Part shown: positions 8,368 to 17,600 of the stretch, one piece after another
Layout of the letters: each line of letters opens with the position of its first letter
Position numbering within the stretch: the first letter of the stretch is position 1
Assembly: GCA_003531115.1 (NCBI GenBank)
Contig: DQHT01000042.1
Coordinates: forward strand, 1 to 31,728
Direction: 5' to 3'
Length of the DNA: 31,728 nucleotides
From: Bacteroidota bacterium
GTDB lineage: Bacteria; Bacteroidota; Bacteroidia; UBA8524
Notes under the pieces: model-generated
The model's database searches: none
The model's input: the letters and a program-made list of their open reading frames with translations, nothing else
What the model was told of the DNA's origin: nothing
Made by a program: the position numbers and the translations under genes

Positions 8368-11286
8368 TCAAAACTGTATCTCTACTTGATTCCACATGCT
8401 GCTCAAATTGAGACTGAGGGTAAAACGAATACTCTCCGCCCATTGTTTCCCGCTTTCCGGAAATCCGCTTACAAAAACATTGCTGCTCACAGGAAAATAC
8501 ACGTCGAGTACACCCAAACTCAGTCCAAGTCCTGTTTCATAATAAACGAAATCATCCACCAGCAATCCATGTACATAAGGGTGAAAATACCATTTGTACT
8601 GGTATTCCAGATTCAGGCTGAACAAATAATTATCAGCACGCAGGTTATAACTCATAAAGCCACCCTGATCCATCAGCGCCATATTGGTACCCAGCCATCC
8701 TGCCTTTTGGTTGCCTACCCGGTCAATGAGGTAATAATCCTTGTTCACGTCGGGACTTCCTGCGCTAAAGAGATCGAAATAATTCGGTCCGTTGGATGAA
8801 ATCCATCCTCCATAAAGCCGGGATTTTAATTTGCTTTTTTTCGACAATTTATCCGTTCGCTGGTAGATGGCCTCTGCCCTCCAATGTTTCATCCCTGTCG
8901 ACTGAATATAGGTAAATCCGCCCTGGATGCGCTCCTTTAAAAGTGCATTGTTTTTCGTGCGGTTATAGCGTAGGCGGGTGCTTGCATACGATGATGGAAA
9001 GAAGCGCGCTTCAATTCCACGGTGCATAATTTCGGCATACGAAAGTGACAGCCAATGTTTTTTATGGTCAATGCGCCCGGTATGGAAGAAAAAATTAAGA
9101 CTGGGTTCGATTTTATCATAGTCTGCAAAACGCTTGTATTGCGCCATGAGCCTCACCTTTTTCAAACTACGGTCGCGAATAAACCAATCGTACTTCATCA
9201 GGAAATTCCCGGCAAAAGTCTCCGAGCCCAATCCATACATGGGCATTAAAAAATAGCCGAATTTTTTACCCTGAATATCATAATTGTGCAACATAAGTCC
9301 CAACAATAAGCCATCGGCTGTATTATAACCCAGAGCTGGATGAACACGAAGCGCCTTCCAGTCGTTGCGGGTAAAACCAGGAGCCAGCTTCAGTTTTAAA
9401 GGCTCCGCTTTTCTGAACAAACCTCTGGTGCTTATACGGTTATTTCTAAGGCTCAGGTCCGGACTAAAATATCCCTGATCCACCACGATCTGATCTGCTT
9501 CCAGTCGTGGAACATGAATTTCTACGGTTCCGGTATGTCCGTCTATCCATAGCGTTTTTATAACCGAATCTTCTTTAACCAGGTACAAAGGAAAAGGCGC
9601 GGCAATAGATCCTCGGTTTTTAACGGTAAGGATAAATGAATGTTCTTCTCTTTTAATCCGTGACAAGGCATAATCGAACTGCTTTTCGGTATTAAACAAT
9701 CCATCAAAAAACCAGTCAAGTTTTTTACCTGATACCCCTTCAAAAATGTATTGAATATCTCCGGGTTGAGGATGTTTGAATTGCCATGCGTCAAAATAGC
9801 GGTGCATACAGGCATCAAACGTTTCCTGGCCCAGGTATTCAGCGAGGTAATTCAATAGAAATGCCGTGCGCTGATAGGACAAAAGTCCGTATTGTAACAT
9901 GGGCATTTCGATGGATGGAGTATTGATGGGGATCTGATACCCGTACGATGAATGGATAGTGGCCATCAGATAGGAATTCCAGTGCACATCGTACGTTGAA
10001 TTTAAACTTTCAGGCAAACCCAGAGCACCTGAAAAAGTGCGATCAGGGTAGTACTTTTTCATGTAACGTGCTTCGATATAGGAATTGAATCCTTCATCCA
10101 TCCATGCGTATTCCCTTTCATTGCTTCCAAGAATCCCATAAAACCAGTTATGGCCCACCTCATGGGTAATAACATTGTCGAGTTGCTCGGGACTTGCACC
10201 TGCTGAGATTACGGTAACCATGGGATATTCCATCCCACCACCTGCCGAAAGTGCACCCTGCACAGCCGTTGCAGCTTCGAAGGGATAATCGCCCACCCAT
10301 TCCGAATATGCCTCTACCGCCCGTTTCACATAAAAGGCTCCTTTCTTCCATGCCGACTGGGTATCGGGCTTAAAGAAGGCCCAGGTTTCTATATTTTGTC
10401 CGGATGCAAGTACCGCAAGGTCTTTACGAACAACATAATTTTTAGCGCAGAAAAAGGCAAAGTCGTGGATACGGTCTTGCTTGTAGGTGATGGTTTTTAA
10501 TTTCCCGATCCGGTCTTTGTCCCACTCCGAAACCGAATCTCCCTTTGGATAGTGCGAATAGTTCTGTTGACTAAGAGCATTCAGCCAGTCCTTTTCCTCC
10601 TTCTCCTGCAGTACACCAGTTGCCGCCACCCGATAGGTTGCCGGCAAGGTGATCGCCACCTCAAAACTGCCGTATTCCGAATAAAACTCCCCAAGATCCA
10701 AATAGGGCATGGCATGCCATCCTTCCCTGTCGTATACTGCCGGCTTCGGATACCACTGGGATATCTGATAGGATCGCCCTACATGGCCCAATCGACTAAA
10801 ATCTCCGGGAAGTTTGACGGTAAAAGGAGTGGCGATGGTCGTTGAGCTTCCCGGGTAGAGCGGTTCCCTCAGGATCACTTTACAAATATCGCTATGTTCA
10901 GGATGGTAATCCCAGGTTAAGGCTCCCTTTTTATCCGCAAAATTCAGGCTGTCGATCCATCCCCGTGCTTCCTCTCCGGCAAATTGAAACCGGCTATTAT
11001 TGTTCCTTACCAATTGTTTGGCCAAGGCAGTCGTATTGTTTTTATAGGCATTAGGCCAAAGATGCATATAGATAAAATGGAGGGTATCGCCCGAGTTATT
11101 GGTATACCTGAGTTCCACTTCGCCATACAGCATATGCAGGGAATCATCCAAGCGAACCGCGATCTTGTAGTTAACTTCCTGCTGAAAGTAGGGCTTACTA
11201 TTTTGGGAGAATAAGGGAGAATAAAGCATGAAGCTGCAAACGAGGATCACGAATTGACCCAGTTTTTGGTTTATACGGGTTCTCAT
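8368..11286 (-). CDS. M1 family zinc metallopeptidase with C-terminal beta-rich (barrel-like) region
   Basis: 972 residues. A signal peptide covers residues 1 to about 28 (cleavage near LFSQ/N). An M1 aminopeptidase N-type beta-sandwich follows. The catalytic domain has GGMEYP (350-355, the GAMEN-type exopeptidase motif) and HEVGH (375-379), with Glu398 exactly 18 residues after the second His, completing the gluzincin zinc site HExxH-x18-E. The family removes N-terminal residues from peptides. Residues about 620-972 do not resemble ordinary M1 C-terminal domains. They are a run of alternating, aromatic-rich strands ending in VEIQF, and a terminal Phe is typical of BAM-inserted outer-membrane barrels. 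The inferred location is the outer membrane, with the peptidase part periplasmic or at the surface. A Bacteroidota-type -7 box lies 5 bases before the ATG, which supports this start. The gene is divergent from the T9SS cargo gene at 11394. Confidence in M1 is very high; the barrel is inferred. Confidence 0.93.
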   Translation of the reverse strand: MRTRINQKLGQFVILVCSFMLYSPLFSQNSKPYFQQEVNYKIAVRLDDSLHMLYGEVELRYTNNSGDTLHFIYMHLWPNAYKNNTTALAKQLVRNNNSRFQFAGEEARGWIDSLNFADKKGALTWDYHPEHSDICKVILREPLYPGSSTTIATPFTVKLPGDFSRLGHVGRSYQISQWYPKPAVYDREGWHAMPYLDLGEFYSEYGSFEVAITLPATYRVAATGVLQEKEEKDWLNALSQQNYSHYPKGDSVSEWDKDRIGKLKTITYKQDRIHDFAFFCAKNYVVRKDLAVLASGQNIETWAFFKPDTQSAWKKGAFYVKRAVEAYSEWVGDYPFEAATAVQGALSAGGGMEYPMVTVISAGASPEQLDNVITHEVGHNWFYGILGSNEREYAWMDEGFNSYIEARYMKKYYPDRTFSGALGLPESLNSTYDVHWNSYLMATIHSSYGYQIPINTPSIEMPMLQYGLLSYQRTAFLLNYLAEYLGQETFDACMHRYFDAWQFKHPQPGDIQYIFEGVSGKKLDWFFDGLFNTEKQFDYALSRIKREEHSFILTVKNRGSIAAPFPLYLVKEDSVIKTLWIDGHTGTVEIHVPRLEADQIVVDQGYFSPDLSLRNNRISTRGLFRKAEPLKLKLAPGFTRNDWKALRVHPALGYNTADGLLLGLMLHNYDIQGKKFGYFLMPMYGLGSETFAGNFLMKYDWFIRDRSLKKVRLMAQYKRFADYDKIEPSLNFFFHTGRIDHKKHWLSLSYAEIMHRGIEARFFPSSYASTRLRYNRTKNNALLKERIQGGFTYIQSTGMKHWRAEAIYQRTDKLSKKSKLKSRLYGGWISSNGPNYFDLFSAGSPDVNKDYYLIDRVGNQKAGWLGTNMALMDQGGFMSYNLRADNYLFSLNLEYQYKWYFHPYVHGLLVDDFVYYETGLGLSLGVLDVYFPVSSNVFVSGFPESGKQWAESIRFTLSLNLSSMWNQVEIQF

Positions 11287-11291
11287 AGATT

Positions 11292-11299
11292 CAAAAATA
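11292..11299 (-). promoter_or_regulatory. Bacteroidota -7 promoter box (TATTTTTG) of the M1 peptidase gene
   Basis: The minus strand reads TATTTTTG, an exact match to TAnnTTTG, with only 5 bases between its last G and the ATG at 11286. Transcription should start within about two bases of the start codon, giving a leaderless or nearly leaderless mRNA. No good TTTG -33 box is visible at the expected distance. Confidence 0.4.
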
Positions 11300-11350
11300 A
11301 CCCGAAGGAACGGAAAGCTGATTAAATTCTATTCAACAGCCCCGGATTCG

Positions 11351-11381
11351 TTTATAATTTTCAGGGAAGATCGTATCTTCG
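11351..11381 (+). promoter_or_regulatory. Weak candidate promoter for the T9SS cargo gene
   Basis: TTTA at 11351-11354, 19 bases, then TATCTTCG at 11374-11381. This is 3/4 and 7/8 of the Bacteroidota TTTG / TAnnTTTG consensus, 12 bases before ATG 11394. A second 7/8 box, TAATTTTC, lies at 11355-11362. Neither is strong. Confidence 0.25.
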
Positions 11382-11393
11382 ATTCACCAAATC

Positions 11394-13352
11394 ATGAAGA
11401 GAAAACTACCTGCCTTGCTATGCGGGCTGCTTTTATTTGCCGCTGCAGATGCACAAATTGCCAAACAACGTGTTGTACTTATTGATGTCGAAACAGATGC
11501 TCAGGGACCATCCATAACCCTTCGCTGGAATAATGTTGCCGGAGTTACCGGGCATTCTGTGGTTCGTAAGGAAGTAAACAACTGGGGATGGCAACCCTTA
11601 AAAATACTCGGCGCCCAGGATACTGTATTTACGGATACGACCGTAGAAATCGGGAAGATCTACGAATATTATGTGCAAAGACAAATCAGCACTACCTACC
11701 TGTATGGATTTGTGGCAACAGGTATAGAAATTCCTGAAATTCATTACAGGGGCGAAGTTTTTATTGCACTCGACAGCGCTTTAAATGCTGCCATACCTGA
11801 AAAATTAACTGAATTTTATACGACTCTGGTTGGTGATGGATGGCGGGTTCATCCCGTTGTTATATCTTCCTCCTGGGGGGTGGTGCAGGTGAAAGACACG
11901 ATTAAAAAATGGCACCTCATTAATCCTCACCGGCATAACACCCTTCTGCTATTTGGGGATATACCTGTGCCTTATTCCGGGAACCTGAATCCGGATGCGC
12001 ATCCCGACCATTTAGGAGCCTGGCCCAGCGATGTTTATTATGGCGAATTTGCAGCCAACTGGACCGATGCAAACAACTACCCCGGGGCAACACGCCCGGA
12101 AAATGTAAACCTGCCCGGTGATGGGAAGTTTGACCAAACCAGTATTCCGGGTGAACTGAAATTACAGATCGGAAGGGTTTATCTCGATAATCTCACCCTC
12201 TTTGGCCTTACCCGCGACAGTTTATACACCCGCTACCTGACCAAAGACATTGCATACCGTATGAACGAGTGGAATGTGCCAAGAAGGGCGCTGATCGATG
12301 ATGCACTGGGTGCCCTGGGGGGTGAATATCCCGGCAGAAACGGATTTCAAAATGGAAACGCCCTGTTCGGCGCCGAAAACACAATTACCGCCTACGACAC
12401 ATTCATTAAAATTTTACGCACTGAACCCTATTTATTCAGCCATGCCAGTTCAACAGGTGGGTATACCAGCAATAAACAACTCAACTCATCCATGTTCAAA
12501 ACGGCCACCTACAGCGTTTTCCAAACCTCTTTTGGAAGCTACCATGGCGATTGGGACATCAACAATAACCTGCTCCGTGCAGAAATTGCCGGCCCCGGAT
12601 ACGGACTCACTGCTGTTTGGGCGGGCAGGCCGCAATGGCATTTTCTTCATATGACCATGGGAGCTCCAATTGGTTTTTCAGCCAACGTAACGCAGAATAA
12701 TTTTATTGATGGAAATCATCAGACCTACGATCCGGGGTACGGTGCAGGCTGGGTGCACGTTGCTTTAATGGGCGATCCAACTTTAAGGCTCCATGCCATG
12801 AGCCCTGCAAAAAATGCAACAGCTACAACGATCAGCAATAACGATCAGGTTAGCCTGGCTTGGGATGCCAGTGATGATACCACTGTAATTGGCTATCATA
12901 TTTACCGCTCCGACACCCTCTTCGGCATTTGGAACCCTGTTACACAAGTCCCTGTTAACAGCCTTACTTATACAGATATACACCCCCTCAAAGGAAACAA
13001 TTGGTACATGGTACGGGCCGTGAAGCTGGAAAGCAGTCAGGGTGGTACGTATTACAATATGAGCCAGGGTGTATTCAGCAGTGCCCATGCGGCGAATGGC
13101 GACGGCACACTGCTTGGAACCGACCTGGCAAATGCCAGAATACGGGTATACCCAAACCCGGGCACAGGCATATTTCATCTTGAACTTCCGGCTACGGTAA
13201 GTGGTAATGTGTTGGTATTTGATATGACAGGTAAGGCCGTATTTGAAGCAACAGCCCAAAGTAACATGATAGTGAATCTGACTCAGCTGCGATCAGGAAT
13301 TTATCTGATCCGGGTAGGTGAATACAGTGAAAAGATTGTAGTACAACCCTGA
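11394..13352 (+). CDS. Secreted gingipain-fold-like (C25-type) protein with FN3 and T9SS type A sorting domain
   Basis: 652 residues. The signal peptide is 1-20 (FAAADA/Q). An FN3-like domain covers about 25-110. The central region has LLLFGDIPVP near 182, LFSHASSTGGYTS near 346, SFGSYHGDWD near 378, NNLLRAEIA, a WAGRPQW stretch, and HVALMGDPTLRL near 455. The order of a His-containing strand, a G-DW loop, LLRA and finally LMGDPTL resembles the caspase-like fold of gingipain family C25. However, the place where gingipains carry the catalytic Cys reads Ser-Phe-Gly-Ser here, so protease activity is doubtful. A second FN3 domain covers about 468-555. The last ~70 residues (YPNPGTGIFHLEL ... IYLIRVGEYSEKIVVQP) are a type A sorting domain, so T9SS should export it and anchor it or release it. 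Export is confident; the fold is by pattern only and the function is unknown. Confidence 0.85.
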   Translation: MKRKLPALLCGLLLFAAADAQIAKQRVVLIDVETDAQGPSITLRWNNVAGVTGHSVVRKEVNNWGWQPLKILGAQDTVFTDTTVEIGKIYEYYVQRQISTTYLYGFVATGIEIPEIHYRGEVFIALDSALNAAIPEKLTEFYTTLVGDGWRVHPVVISSSWGVVQVKDTIKKWHLINPHRHNTLLLFGDIPVPYSGNLNPDAHPDHLGAWPSDVYYGEFAANWTDANNYPGATRPENVNLPGDGKFDQTSIPGELKLQIGRVYLDNLTLFGLTRDSLYTRYLTKDIAYRMNEWNVPRRALIDDALGALGGEYPGRNGFQNGNALFGAENTITAYDTFIKILRTEPYLFSHASSTGGYTSNKQLNSSMFKTATYSVFQTSFGSYHGDWDINNNLLRAEIAGPGYGLTAVWAGRPQWHFLHMTMGAPIGFSANVTQNNFIDGNHQTYDPGYGAGWVHVALMGDPTLRLHAMSPAKNATATTISNNDQVSLAWDASDDTTVIGYHIYRSDTLFGIWNPVTQVPVNSLTYTDIHPLKGNNWYMVRAVKLESSQGGTYYNMSQGVFSSAHAANGDGTLLGTDLANARIRVYPNPGTGIFHLELPATVSGNVLVFDMTGKAVFEATAQSNMIVNLTQLRSGIYLIRVGEYSEKIVVQP

Positions 13353-13379
13353 TAAGAGGAACTTTTAGGTTCCCCTCCA

Positions 13380-13417
13380 TTCAGGCCGCGGCCGGGAGAG
13401 CCTGCCAGCGGCCTGAA
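13380..13417. repeat. GC-rich perfect inverted repeat (10-bp arms) in a convergent intergenic gap
   Basis: TTCAGGCCGC (13380-13389) and GCGGCCTGAA (13408-13417) are perfect reverse complements around an 18-base loop. The element lies 28 bases after the stop of the T9SS cargo gene. No T-run follows on the plus strand, so it is not a textbook intrinsic terminator. It could still be a 3'-end stabiliser, a bidirectional pause or a REP-like element. Confidence 0.6.
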
Positions 13418-13444
13418 AGGTATATGTCGCGATTGAGCAGATCT

Positions 13445-13475
13445 TTGACATACTTGGAGGGAAAATTCGTATAAT
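13445..13475 (+). promoter_or_regulatory. Candidate promoter TTGACA-N19-TATAAT with no gene behind it
   Basis: TTGACA at 13445-13450 (preceded by T, giving the Bacteroidota TTTG) and TATAAT at 13470-13475, 19 bases apart. No coding region follows on the plus strand. A transcript would run antisense into the 3' end of the GSCFA gene, where a T-run occurs near 13605-13613. It may be chance. Confidence 0.25.
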
Positions 13476-13582
13476 CTATAGACTATGAACGCAATGTTTG
13501 CGCCAAAATTATGTCTGTCGATATATATCGTCTAATAGACGCCACCGGGCTTCGTTTGGTTGCCAGAAGTGCAAAAATAAAT

Positions 13583-14530
13583 TCAGAATTTTATCCAGGG
13601 CATTTTTTTTTGCATTTCTATACGCTTTATCTCATTGTTTTTTAAGAATTTACGATGAGCTTCGGTATCAGGAAACCTGGGCCTGTGTTCGTTGGCATTT
13701 CTGAGCTGACGCAGTTCTTTGAGTTGTTCCCGGGTCCAATCATCCATACAAACCCGGCAAAATTCGTCGAAAACCGACTCCGTTGCGGCATAATTCGGAT
13801 GAACCAGGTCAAGATCATACCAGCGATAATCGCGAAGTACATCAATGATCCATTCGTAGGCAGGGAAATAATATACCTGTTCAAAGGTGCCTTGTAACTG
13901 GTGTACGGCTTCGATCAGGTGCGCCTTGGAACGATTGTTTGCCACTACCCCGTCGCGGATATGCCTCACCGGACTTACCGTGAAGATGAGCTGTAGATCG
14001 GGATATGTTTTCTGCAATCCTGGGATTAGGCTGCTGAAACGTTGAACGATATGATCAACGGTCAATAATTCCTTTTCAAAAGCATCGGCAGGAAATTGAT
14101 GGCAATTGGCAACGAGCTGCCCGGTCTTTTTATAGCGATACGCAAAGGCTGAACCCAAAGTAATGATCAAATGGCGGGCATGGGGTAAAAACGAAGCAAT
14201 AGCATCGATTGCCCCATTCATATTCCGGATCGCGTCTTTTTCATTGAGGGCTGCAAAATCCGAATGGAAATCCAATGACTGGTAGCGTTCATTGGCAAAC
14301 ACGATTTCCTCTTCATGAACGAATCTGCCGTCGAGCGCACGTTCCAGGTGTCGGCATAACGAATCGGGATCAAAGAGGATACCTCCCGGATTGGAGAGAG
14401 TGGAAAAATAAAGTTTTGAAAGCGCAAGCCCGATATTATCTGTAAAACAGGAACCCAATAACAAAATGGGGTCCCGGTGATGGATCAGGCAGTGTGGCTT
14501 TTCAAAATGCAAATCCAGCATCCATTTCAT
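13583..14530 (-). CDS. GSCFA domain protein (SGNH-hydrolase-like)
   Basis: 315 residues with no signal peptide, so probably cytoplasmic. The family-naming motif is LLLGSCFTDNIG at residues 23-34. Further SGNH-like blocks follow: ITLGSAFAYRY, FTVSPVRHIRDG, and DLVHPNYAATE, whose D-x-x-H supplies the Asp and His partners of the motif Ser. GSCFA proteins occur often in Bacteroidota and Proteobacteria near cell-envelope genes. Their reaction is not established, though an acyl-esterase or acyltransferase role is plausible from the fold. The basic C-terminus (KRIEMQKKMPWIKF) is complete. The start gives MKWMLDLHFEKP, close to the usual family start. Confidence in the family is very high; the substrate is unknown. 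Confidence 0.9.
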   Translation of the reverse strand: MKWMLDLHFEKPHCLIHHRDPILLLGSCFTDNIGLALSKLYFSTLSNPGGILFDPDSLCRHLERALDGRFVHEEEIVFANERYQSLDFHSDFAALNEKDAIRNMNGAIDAIASFLPHARHLIITLGSAFAYRYKKTGQLVANCHQFPADAFEKELLTVDHIVQRFSSLIPGLQKTYPDLQLIFTVSPVRHIRDGVVANNRSKAHLIEAVHQLQGTFEQVYYFPAYEWIIDVLRDYRWYDLDLVHPNYAATESVFDEFCRVCMDDWTREQLKELRQLRNANEHRPRFPDTEAHRKFLKNNEIKRIEMQKKMPWIKF

Positions 14531-14566
14531 GCTTCGAAGGTATTGGGATAATATGGGAATCCATAA

Positions 14567-14596
14567 AAAAAGCCATCCCCGAAAGGATGGCTTTTT
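14567..14596 (-). terminator. Intrinsic terminator of the sigma / anti-sigma / PKD gene string
   Basis: AAAAAGCCATCC (14567-14578) pairs perfectly with GGATGGCTTTTT (14585-14596) around a 6-base loop. On the minus strand the stem is followed by a T-run. It lies 23 bases past the stop of the PKD gene at 14619, and the next minus-strand gene (GSCFA) starts just beyond it. Confidence 0.85.
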
Positions 14597-14618
14597 ACAA
14601 AGGTTTGGATCGCCGCGC

Positions 14619-17600
14619 CTATCTTATTAGCGTGACCGTTCCGTTATAGGTTTTCTCCGGCTCACCGCGTAATTGGTAATTGATCACGACATAATACACA
14701 CCGGCTGGTAAATCGGCTCCTGTATTATTTTTCTTACCATTCCACGGATCATTAGGATCGGTACTTTCAAACACTTTTTCTGAGAACCTGTTGTAAATCT
14801 TGATCTCATACTTATCGTATCCTTCGATCTCCACTTTGAAGAAATCATTGATCTCATCGCCATCAGGAGTGAATACGTTAGGAATATTGATAAAGGTTTG
14901 ATAGGTATTACAAATAACGAAATCCGCTGTATCGTAACATCCTTCAGGACTTTTGGCTACCAATTGTACGGTATGACATCCTTGTCTGTCACCATAATTA
15001 TACTGTGCATCCGGGCAGTTAACCGGATCCGCAGTAGGACAAGGTATAAAGGCGCCACCATCTTCGAACTTCCACCAGAATTCTATACCATTTGTTGAGG
15101 TATTGGTGTATTTAAAGACCGGCATTCCTGTTGTGTCAGTAGTGAAACTTGCATTCACTTCACGAACATTGATTACAAGGGCTTTTGATTGTTTACACTT
15201 AGGCTCTCCAAGTGGAGGGGTATAATCCGGATTCAGCCTGACCACATATGTTCCTGTTGAAGCGTAGGAATGGGTGACTATCCTTCCGCCCTGTGCTTCA
15301 GTGAGCGTAGTGTCATTACCATCACCAAAATCCCAGTTAAATACAGTGTAAGTCGAATCGGAGGTATCTGTAAAGGTGATGATCTCATTCGGACAAACAT
15401 CAATTTTAGAAGGAATAAAGTTCACCTTTTTCTCAGGCAATACCGTTACCTCAATCTTTTTCGGTGATGGAGGGTAAGTGGCAATACACCATTCTTTGGT
15501 CAATGAAACCGTATCTCCCTGCTCCAGGGTGATCTGATATGTACCTGGTTTGGTATAGGTGAAGTACATTACCGAATCCGAATTAGTTGTGATCGACGTG
15601 CTGTCTGGGTCACCAAATCTCCAGGTCCACTTGGCATTCTTTGTAGGATCTATAGTAAAGTTTCCGAGATAAACGGTATAGGGCACACATCCAATCGAGT
15701 CGATGGTGAAATCGAACTTCGGTTGAGGACCTGCTATACTTACCGTACTTACCAGGGTATCCCAACAACCCATCCGGGTTAAAATGATCAGTTTTACATC
15801 GTAGTCGCCAAATCGTTCGTACACATGCGATGGGTTCCGGATCGGTGGTGAGTTCGGGTTATCGATATCGGTATCGGTTATTGGAGAACCATCACCAAAA
15901 TCCCATATCCAGCGGATCACACTATCACAGGCAACACCATAGGTTAGTCGACATGGGTCATAAATTTTCGAAGAGTCGAAGAAGTTTACAATTGGCTTAC
16001 AGAGGTTGACACTCTCTTCGAATCCGAAATGTGCTTTTCCGCCTGTCACATCAACTTCCAGGTGCAGGGTATCTCTGCAACCAATAGAGTCCATAAATTC
16101 AGCTCTGACACGGTAGTGCCCGGGTACATTGTAAGAAACGGTGATCGGGTTAAAACGGATGGTTGTAAACCCTACGCCCTGACCAAAATCCCAACGGGTA
16201 GTTTCATGAAGGGGTTGTGGAATCCTTGCAGATCCATCAGGATGTTTAAAGCGGTTACCATCTCTCCAGTAGTTCCATGGAATAAACTGAGCTCCGGTGA
16301 TCGGATCTGGCTCCAGTAATAAATACAGGGAAGTATCTCCAAATTCGATGGTCTCATCTTTACATATGAGTTTTTTATCCTGACCGATGGCTTTGGCAAA
16401 ACCAACGACCACATAATGTACACTTGATGTATTGGTACATCCGTCTTTGGTATTGGCACTTGCCAGTACAGCATAACGGCCCGGCTCTCTAAATGTAAGC
16501 CTGCGTTTGGTTTTAATTCTTAATTCAGAACCGCAACCCAACAATCCTCCTTCAGAAGGAGTCCAAACCAGGGAGTCAATTTTTTTGGCTATACCCGTAC
16601 GATCTACATAGAACGTTAAAATATAGTTGACGAAAGTACCGGTACGTGCATCGTATTTATTCCGATAAATGGAGTCGATATAGGTAAATCCTTTATTGTA
16701 GTCGTTATCCAGGGTAAAGTCAACGTTTGCGTTGATACTCAAGGCTTCCAAACTGTCATGGTATTCTCTGATAAAGGTCAGTTCCACTTCAAGTGGCGCA
16801 CAACCATATACAGTATCCAGGGTAAATTCAGGATCCGAATTGATATAGTTGAGCATGTTGTGGTACCATCTTTCATCAATACAAGGTTGTTTGGTATATG
16901 GATCATAACCATTCTGAACGCGAAGTCCCACTGTAATTCTACCACAACTGTCGGCCAGCTTGCCGGTATAGTCATAGTAGATAACGTTAGGCCACTGAGG
17001 CATGCTCATGGTTCCTAAAGGCCATGGAGTGATCGGGTCAAGAAGGAATCCTGCCTGAGGTGTCCATTTATCCAGGATGGTTGGTGAGTTATCCAAACGG
17101 TCGAGCAGGGAGTCAAAGTTCATCCATACATGCTGACGGGTACAACCTGGTGTGGTTTCTGACCAGTCAAAATTCACCCCGTAAGTTGGGTTCGAACCAA
17201 GACAGAATACAGCTTTAGCGGGTTTCACTTTCATTCCAAGCGCATTTGGTGGCTCCAGGGCAAGTAAAACCGTTGAGGTAGCTTCACATTCAATCCCTTT
17301 CTGGAAGTTCGGGTTGATATACCATCTTCCGTAAGTCGTATCATATTCACCCGTCCAATATTTCTGGGTAGGGTCATTAACCCGTTTATAATCTACTTTT
17401 TCTGCAGGGCAATATGGATTGTATACCCATACCGTATCTCCCGCCACGATCTGGGCAGGGTAGTCAAAAATTGAATCCAGGGTCATGTACGGAACAAAAC
17501 GTGCTGTATCATTAAATACCCCACCATTTGCATAATTATACCCATCATCCGGCAATACCCGGAAGGTTGTATCGGTTATGGTTAAACGAACGGTATAACA

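Noticed and set aside
8320..8799. Plus-strand open frame of 159 codons at the end of the M1 gene
   Set aside because: It is antisense to the well-supported C-terminal part of the M1 peptidase and has no recognisable protein features.
12783..13259. Minus-strand open frame of 158 codons
   Set aside because: It lies opposite the FN3 and sorting domains of the T9SS cargo gene; its composition is typical of an antisense shadow.
13360..13378. GAGGAAC / GTTCCCCTC hairpin after the T9SS cargo gene as a terminator
   Set aside because: The stem is interrupted by a two-base bulge and no T-run follows; the GC-rich repeat just beyond is the stronger structure.
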